This document shows positions 59,769 through 64,000 of a stretch of DNA of 64,000 bases, in pieces (within the stretch, counting starts at the first letter, position 1; the number at the start of each line of letters is the position of its first letter). Where the stretch lies: the NCBI RefSeq assembly GCF_008704795.1, contig NZ_CP023690.1, positions 4,474,501 to 4,538,500 of the forward strand, written 5' to 3'. Origin of the DNA: Streptomyces spectabilis (GTDB lineage: Bacteria; Actinomycetota; Actinomycetes; Streptomycetales; Streptomycetaceae). The notes under the pieces are model-generated. The model worked only from the letters and a program-made list of their open reading frames with translations, searched no databases and was not told the DNA's origin. The position numbers were made by a program, and so were the translations under genes.

Positions 59769-62700
59769 GCCTGGTCCCGCCAGTGCGGGGCGTCGGCCCG
59801 GCGCGCCAGGGACAGGGCCTGGCAGTAGTGCGTGACGGCGTCGTCGGCGCGGCCCAGGTGTTCGGCGATCTCACCGAGGTACTGGGCGACCGGGCCGAGC
59901 GTGGCCATCCCGGACCCGGCGCCCGCCAACTCCCCCGCGGCGGGCAGGAGTTCCTCGTACGCGGCCTCCGCGATGTCGTCCTCGCCGAGGCGGACGGCGG
60001 CGAGCCCGGCGGCCACGAGGCGCAGCTCGTACAGGAAGTCCCGGCGCATGGTGAGGAGTTCGGGCAGCAGCGCGCGGGCCCGCGCGCCGTGCCCCGCGGC
60101 GGCGAGGGTCAGCGCGTGGGTGGCGCCGCAGCCCGCGCCGCGCCCCCACGTCTCGTACTCGCGCAGCGACAGGTCCACGTGCTCGGCCAGGCGCCCGTCC
60201 TGCTGGCGCAGACAGAACAGCGCGAGCCCGTACACGGCGTGCTCGGCGCCCCACAGGCCGAGCGCGCCGAAGGTGTCGCGCGCGGCGGCGTAGCGCCGCG
60301 CGGCCTCGTCGTGCCGGTGGGCGACGGCCGGGCGCAGCGCCCCGTACAGCGTGGGCACGAGGTCGAGCACCGGGACGCCGAGCCCGGCGGTGAGCCGCCG
60401 CACGGCCGCCGCCTGCTCGTCCGCCTCGCGGAAGGAGGCACGGGCGGCGTGCGCCTGGAGCAGGGCGGTGCGGGCCACCGCCTCGGCCGCGCCGAGGCCC
60501 GCGCCCCGGGCGACCGACAGCATCTCCTCGGCGACGCGGGCGCGGCGCGGCGCGAGCCCCGCGGCGCCGTGTGTCTGCAGGAGGCGGCTGTTCAGCGCGT
60601 GCACGAGCAGCCGCGGGTCGCCACTGCGGCGGGCGAGGCGCTCGGCCTCCGCGGCGGCGCCCTTGGCCCGCTCGCCGCCGACGCCGTCGAGTTCGCGGGC
60701 GAGGACGGCGAACAGCCGGCACCTCACCTCGTCGTCCGCCTCCGGGACGTGGGCGAGCAGCCGCTCCACGGCGCCGGTGACGCGTGGGTCAGGCCCGCCC
60801 GCGTAGTCCCGGTGGTACCAGAGCGTGGGCATGTCGTCGCAGGCCACGAGGTGCGCGAGGGCGGCCGGTTCGCCGTCGGCGGGGAAGCGTTCCAGGGCGC
60901 TGAGGCGCTGGGCCCGCGCACCCTGGAGATCACCGGCGAGCGTGAGGCTGCGGACCAGGCCGACGACGCGGTCGCAGCCGTCGGGGGCGGCCACCAGCGG
61001 GGCGGTGCCGAGGCGTTCGTGGACGGCGAGCGCGCGCCGCCACAGGCGCGCGGCCTCCTGGTGGTCACCGCCCTGCCGGGCGGCGGTGGCGGCGGCGTGC
61101 ACGTGCCGCACGGCGCGGTCCACGTCGCGGGGGCCCGCGGACTCCAGGCAGTGGTGGGCGAGCGCGCCCGTGTCGGCCGGGCGCAGCCGTTCGACGGCGG
61201 CGGCGGCGCGGGCGTGCCAGCTGGTGCGGCGCAGCCGGGAGGTGTCCTGGTAGAGGGCGTCGCGGACGAGGGCCGACGCGAAGCGGAGACGGCCGGGCCC
61301 CGGTTCGCCGATGAGCCCGGAGCGCAGGGCCTCCTCCAGGACCTCGACGGCGGCGCCTCGGTGCGCGGGGCCACCGTCGGGTCCGAGGCCCCCGTCATGT
61401 GCGAGGCCCCCATCGGGTGCGGGGCCGCCGTCGCCCTCCGGCGCGCACATCTCCAACAGGACATCGATGTCAACTTCCGTCCCCACGACGGCCGCCCGCC
61501 GCAGCACGGTCTGCGCACCGGGGCTCAGCGCGCCGAGGCGATGCCTGACCACATCGGCCACGCCGGGCGGGACCCGGGTCAGGGCGGCATCCGCTCCCTC
61601 CGCCGTCAGGAGCCGTGCGGTCTCGCGTACGAAGAAGGGGTTGCCGCCGGTGCGCTCCGTGAGGCGGCGCACGGTGTCCTCGTCGAGGTCCGGGGCGGGC
61701 TCGTCCGTACGGCCCGCGAGGTCGCGGAGCACGGCGGCGACGGCGGTCGCGTCGAGCCCCTGGAGCTCCATCCGGGCCGGTTCGCAGCGGGCGAGCGCGG
61801 CGAGCGTGTCGCGGGCCGCGGCGGTCAGCTCCTCCGTGCGGAAGGTGACAAGGAGCAGCACGGGGCTCGCCGCCAGGGCCGTGGGCAGGCGGCGCAGCAG
61901 CGTGAGGGTGTCGTCGTCGGCGTGGTGCAGGTCCTCCAGGACGACGGCGAGCGGGGCGCGGCGGGCCGCGGCGGCGAGGTGCGCGGTGGCCGCGGTGTGC
62001 GTACGGAACCGGAGGGACTCGGGGACGGCCCCGGCACCGGGGTCGAGGAGCGGGGCGAGGTCGGGCGGGGCCGGCTGCCCGGCGCCGCCGAGCGTGCGCA
62101 GGAGCTCCGCCCAGGCGTGCGCGGGCGGGGCGCCCGCCTCCTCCGGGCAGCGGCCGCGGGTGGCCGTCCAGCCGGGGGCGAGCCCGTGCAGGGCCGCCTC
62201 GGCGAGCGCGGTCTTGCCCGTGCCGGGGGCTCCGCCCACGAGGGCCACGCGGAGCACGCCCCGCGCGGCGGCCTGCTGCGCCTCCCGCCCGAGGCGCTCC
62301 AGCGCCGGGCCCCTGCCGGGCAGGGGTCTTCGGGCCTCGGGCAAGGGCTGCTCCACCCGCCCGGAGGGACGGCTGGCCACGGCGGGGACCGCGGCCCGGA
62401 CGGGCGGCCCGGGCTCCCGCTCCACGGCCCCGGCGAGGCTGCGGCGCTGGCGGAGGATGTCCTCCTCCAGGGTCCGCAGCGCGAGCCCCGGGTCGATGCC
62501 CAGTTCCTCCTTGAGCACGGCGCGTGCCGTACGCAGGGCGGTGAGGGCGTCGGCCTGGCGCCCGGTGCGGTACAGGGCGAGGGCGAAGAGCCGCCAGCCC
62601 TCCTCGCGCAGCGGGTGGGCCCGGGTGTGGGCCTCCAGGTCGGCGACGACCCGGGCGGCCGCGCCGAGGGCGAGCTCCGCGTCGGCGAGGCGCTCGGCCG

Positions 62701-63196
62701 CGAGCAGCCGCAGCTCGCTGAGCCGGGTCACCTCGGGCGCGGCCCAGGCCTCCGCCGCGAACTCCGCGTAGGCGCCGCCCCGCCACAGGTCGAGGGCGGC
62801 GGTCAGCCGGTCCCTGGTCTCGGCGGCCCGGCCCGGCACGGACGGCTCGGCGGCCCGCCGTACGAGGTCCTCGAACCGCCAGGCGTCGACCGACGCGAGG
62901 TCCAGGCGCAGCGCGTAGCCGGGCGGCGCGGTGACCAGGGTCTGTGCCGGGGTGCGGGTCGGGCGGCCCGGTTCGAGCGCCTTGCGGAGCGTGGAGACGA
63001 GCGTGCGCAGGGAGCCGAGCGCCCGCTCGGCCGGGGTGTCCCGCCACAGGTCGTCGATGAGCTGGTCGAGCGGTACGACCCGGCCGCGGGCCATGAGCAG
63101 CCGGGCCAGGACGGCCCGGTGGCGCGGCCCGCGCAGATCGGCGCGGCGCCCGTCGTCCCACGCCTCCACCGCCCCCAGTACGCGCAGTTCGATCAC
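59615..63196 (-). CDS. AfsR/SARP-like regulator with BTAD, AAA ATPase and TPR domains
   Basis: A 1193-aa transcriptional activator. OmpR-type winged HTH (about 1-90; VLGAVEAWDDGRRADLRGPRHRAVLARLLMARG) and bacterial transcriptional activation domain (about 95-245; YALRLDLASVDAWRFEDLVRRA; TGRQADALTALRTARAVLKEELGIDPGLALRTLEEDIL). Then an NTPase with Walker A GGAPGTGKTALAE (about 320) and Walker B LAVVLEDLHHADDDTL, and a long TPR-like C-terminus. GTG 63196 follows AAGGGGGAA. Such large SARPs regulate secondary metabolism or development; no biosynthetic cluster is nearby. The C-terminal tail is a (PA)n run from the GGGGCC repeat. Confidence 0.92.
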   Translation of the reverse strand: MIELRVLGAVEAWDDGRRADLRGPRHRAVLARLLMARGRVVPLDQLIDDLWRDTPAERALGSLRTLVSTLRKALEPGRPTRTPAQTLVTAPPGYALRLDLASVDAWRFEDLVRRAAEPSVPGRAAETRDRLTAALDLWRGGAYAEFAAEAWAAPEVTRLSELRLLAAERLADAELALGAAARVVADLEAHTRAHPLREEGWRLFALALYRTGRQADALTALRTARAVLKEELGIDPGLALRTLEEDILRQRRSLAGAVEREPGPPVRAAVPAVASRPSGRVEQPLPEARRPLPGRGPALERLGREAQQAAARGVLRVALVGGAPGTGKTALAEAALHGLAPGWTATRGRCPEEAGAPPAHAWAELLRTLGGAGQPAPPDLAPLLDPGAGAVPESLRFRTHTAATAHLAAAARRAPLAVVLEDLHHADDDTLTLLRRLPTALAASPVLLLVTFRTEELTAAARDTLAALARCEPARMELQGLDATAVAAVLRDLAGRTDEPAPDLDEDTVRRLTERTGGNPFFVRETARLLTAEGADAALTRVPPGVADVVRHRLGALSPGAQTVLRRAAVVGTEVDIDVLLEMCAPEGDGGPAPDGGLAHDGGLGPDGGPAHRGAAVEVLEEALRSGLIGEPGPGRLRFASALVRDALYQDTSRLRRTSWHARAAAAVERLRPADTGALAHHCLESAGPRDVDRAVRHVHAAATAARQGGDHQEAARLWRRALAVHERLGTAPLVAAPDGCDRVVGLVRSLTLAGDLQGARAQRLSALERFPADGEPAALAHLVACDDMPTLWYHRDYAGGPDPRVTGAVERLLAHVPEADDEVRCRLFAVLARELDGVGGERAKGAAAEAERLARRSGDPRLLVHALNSRLLQTHGAAGLAPRRARVAEEMLSVARGAGLGAAEAVARTALLQAHAARASFREADEQAAAVRRLTAGLGVPVLDLVPTLYGALRPAVAHRHDEAARRYAAARDTFGALGLWGAEHAVYGLALFCLRQQDGRLAEHVDLSLREYETWGRGAGCGATHALTLAAAGHGARARALLPELLTMRRDFLYELRLVAAGLAAVRLGEDDIAEAAYEELLPAAGELAGAGSGMATLGPVAQYLGEIAEHLGRADDAVTHYCQALSLARRADAPHWRDQAQRGLRRLAPASAFRAPSAPAPIPVPAPAPAPAPAPAPVEPAVRAEAVRAP
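59658..59717. repeat. GGGGCC hexanucleotide repeat coding on both strands
   Basis: Six GGGGCC units, then GGGACC, GGGATC and two more GGGGCC (ten hexamers). The plus strand reads Gly-Ala repeats at the end of the DUF418 protein; the minus strand reads Pro-Ala repeats at the end of the AfsR-like regulator. Confidence 0.9.
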
Positions 63197-63488
63197 AGCG
63201 TTCCCCCTTCGGCGCAGGGGGACGCGGCCGCGCCGGTCCACGCGGCGGATGTGTTCCCCCCTGGTGCCGGACTACCCCGCGCTCGTTCTCCCTCGAGCCC
63301 GGCGTCCCGGCCACGGCATCCATTGGACGCGGGCGCCTCACCCCGCGTCAATTCGCTGCCGATTCTGGGCGGGTCCCGCCGTTTGCGCAGGCCAGGGCGT
63401 TACGCGGCAACACCGCCCGCAAGTACAGGAGTACGCGGACCTGCCCGACGAGCACGGCGTCGAACCGGGCGGGGCGGCCCGGCGGCGG
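63197..63488. other. Interval upstream of the AfsR-like gene
   Basis: About 290 bp that should contain the AfsR-like gene's promoter on the minus strand. I see no supported gene or clear repeat. Confidence 0.35.
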
Positions 63489-63578
63489 CTACTGTCCGGC
63501 TGCCGCCGCCACGGCCACGACGACGAACATCAGCACGAGCACACCGGCCATGATCCGGTTCCTGGTCTTGGGATCCAC
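63489..63578 (-). CDS. Small single-pass membrane protein (29 aa)
   Basis: A GTG-initiated frame of 29 codons: DPKTRNRIMAG, then a hydrophobic stretch VLVLMFVVVAVAAAAG and a stop. A basic amphipathic start followed by one transmembrane helix makes this a plausible micro-membrane protein. Codon bias is strongly G/C-ending. Short membrane proteins of this look are conserved in Streptomyces; this one is not confirmed. No clear Shine-Dalgarno sequence precedes it. Confidence 0.45.
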   Translation of the reverse strand: MDPKTRNRIMAGVLVLMFVVVAVAAAAGQ

Positions 63579-63879
63579 ACCATCGAGCGTAACCGCCCCG
63601 CTCCCGCCCCCAGACGCTGGACCGCTTCAAACACCGCGCTACCGCGCTCGTCCTCAAACGCCGGACGGGCTGAAACGCCCCGGCGGGCCAGCCGAACGAC
63701 GACGCGCGAGCCGCCAGGCCGGGGCCCGGCCAGGTCGCTCGGGTGTCATGGGTGGGCGGGTGGGAGAGAAACCCGCCGCGGCAGCGGCGGAGAAAGCAAA
63801 CGACGGCGGGAGAGCCGCCAGGCCGGGGCCGGGCCGGGTCACCGGGGCAGGTACGGGTGGGTGGGAGGCGAGGGCGGCG
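63579..63879. other. Repeat-containing interval at the right edge
   Basis: No gene is supported. It contains an inverse copy of the dispersed sequence TCCTCAAACGCCGGACGGGC (63650-63671; partner at 11213-11235), then GGGTGGGCGGGTGGG (63750-63764) with the hairpin CCGCCGC-GGCA-GCGGCGG (63773-63790). Confidence 0.55.
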
Positions 63880-64000
63880 TCAGCCGCGCAAGGCCCACCC
63901 GGCCAAGGGCTCGTAGCGAGGCCGCGCTCCAGGCTCCCCGCCCCGGGGCAGGTGGCTGCGGACCAGCGAAAGCTCCCGCACCTCCCACTCCACCCCCTCG
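63880..64000 (-). CDS. C-terminal fragment of an unidentified protein (runs off the window)
   Basis: The last 39 codons of a minus-strand gene entering from the right edge: EGVEWEVRELSLVRSHLP, then GARPRYEPLAGWALRG and TGA at 63880-63882. Codon usage is strongly G/C at third positions with a regular alternation of charged and hydrophobic residues, unlike the flanking repeats. Too short to name. Confidence 0.45.
   Translation of the reverse strand, partial: EGVEWEVRELSLVRSHLPRGGEPGARPRYEPLAGWALRG

Noticed and set aside
59800..63500. Very long open frame on the plus strand opposite the AfsR-like gene
   Set aside because: It is an antisense shadow of a GC-rich gene: no domains, Gly/Arg/Ala-rich, and the minus-strand frame has clear BTAD, Walker A and TPR features.

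Overview
The window is chromosomal DNA of a Streptomyces or a very close relative. It is very GC-rich with G/C-ending codons, uses many GTG starts and GTGA/ATGA stop-start overlaps, and carries typical Streptomyces genes: DmdR1-type iron regulator, SCO4402-family protein next to purU, a SCO4441-like regulator divergent from a DNA primase/polymerase-domain protein, F420/PPOX enzyme, SARP/AfsR-like regulator. Gene content resembles the S. coelicolor SCO436x-SCO444x region in reverse order; that comparison is from memory. No tRNA, rRNA, CRISPR array, complete insertion sequence or large biosynthetic cluster was seen.

1-16 kb: a CoA-thioester catabolic island. It holds a one-chain ADP-forming acyl-CoA synthetase, an MFS carrier, a flavin reductase, an SDR-acyl-CoA dehydrogenase-Zn alcohol dehydrogenase-enoyl-CoA hydratase operon, a cyclase/amidohydrolase, a two-subunit acyl-CoA dehydrogenase and a cyclohexanecarboxylate-type CoA ligase. 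Six copies of a 15-bp palindrome (consensus CTGACGGNCCGTCAG) lie in five promoter regions of the island, so one regulator not encoded here probably controls it. The substrate is unknown; a cyclic or branched carboxylic acid is the best guess.

16-31 kb: signalling and housekeeping. EF-hand protein, STAS protein, a sigma factor with a zinc-finger/DinB-like anti-sigma factor (frameshifted here), purU, SCO4402-family protein, ABC-type solute-binding lipoprotein, a proline-rich membrane protein, SCO4441-like regulator, primase-domain protein, an ABC exporter pair and a PAS-GAF sensor. Two short elements ending at CTAG sit against gene 3' ends.

31-38 kb: SIS-domain protein, DmdR1 and an alpha/beta hydrolase lie between two long, nearly identical, inverted GC-rich repeats, one extended by a 101-bp tandem array; then pdxH and a divergent citrate synthase.

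38-48 kb: a translationally coupled seven-gene operon (TIGR03084 protein, AtuA-family protein, carboxyltransferase, biotin carboxylase, acyl-CoA dehydrogenase, enoyl-CoA hydratase, TetR) resembling acyclic-terpene/leucine utilisation systems, preceded by an EamA transporter.

48-64 kb: a large FAD/Fe-S oxidoreductase, a 1.2-kb repeat-rich divergent gap, serC, a DrrAB-type ABC exporter with divergent TetR, small enzymes and secreted proteins, and a DUF418 membrane protein whose 3' end overlaps that of a 1193-aa AfsR-like regulator across a GGGGCC hexanucleotide repeat. The right edge holds a tiny membrane protein gene and the 3' end of an unidentified gene.
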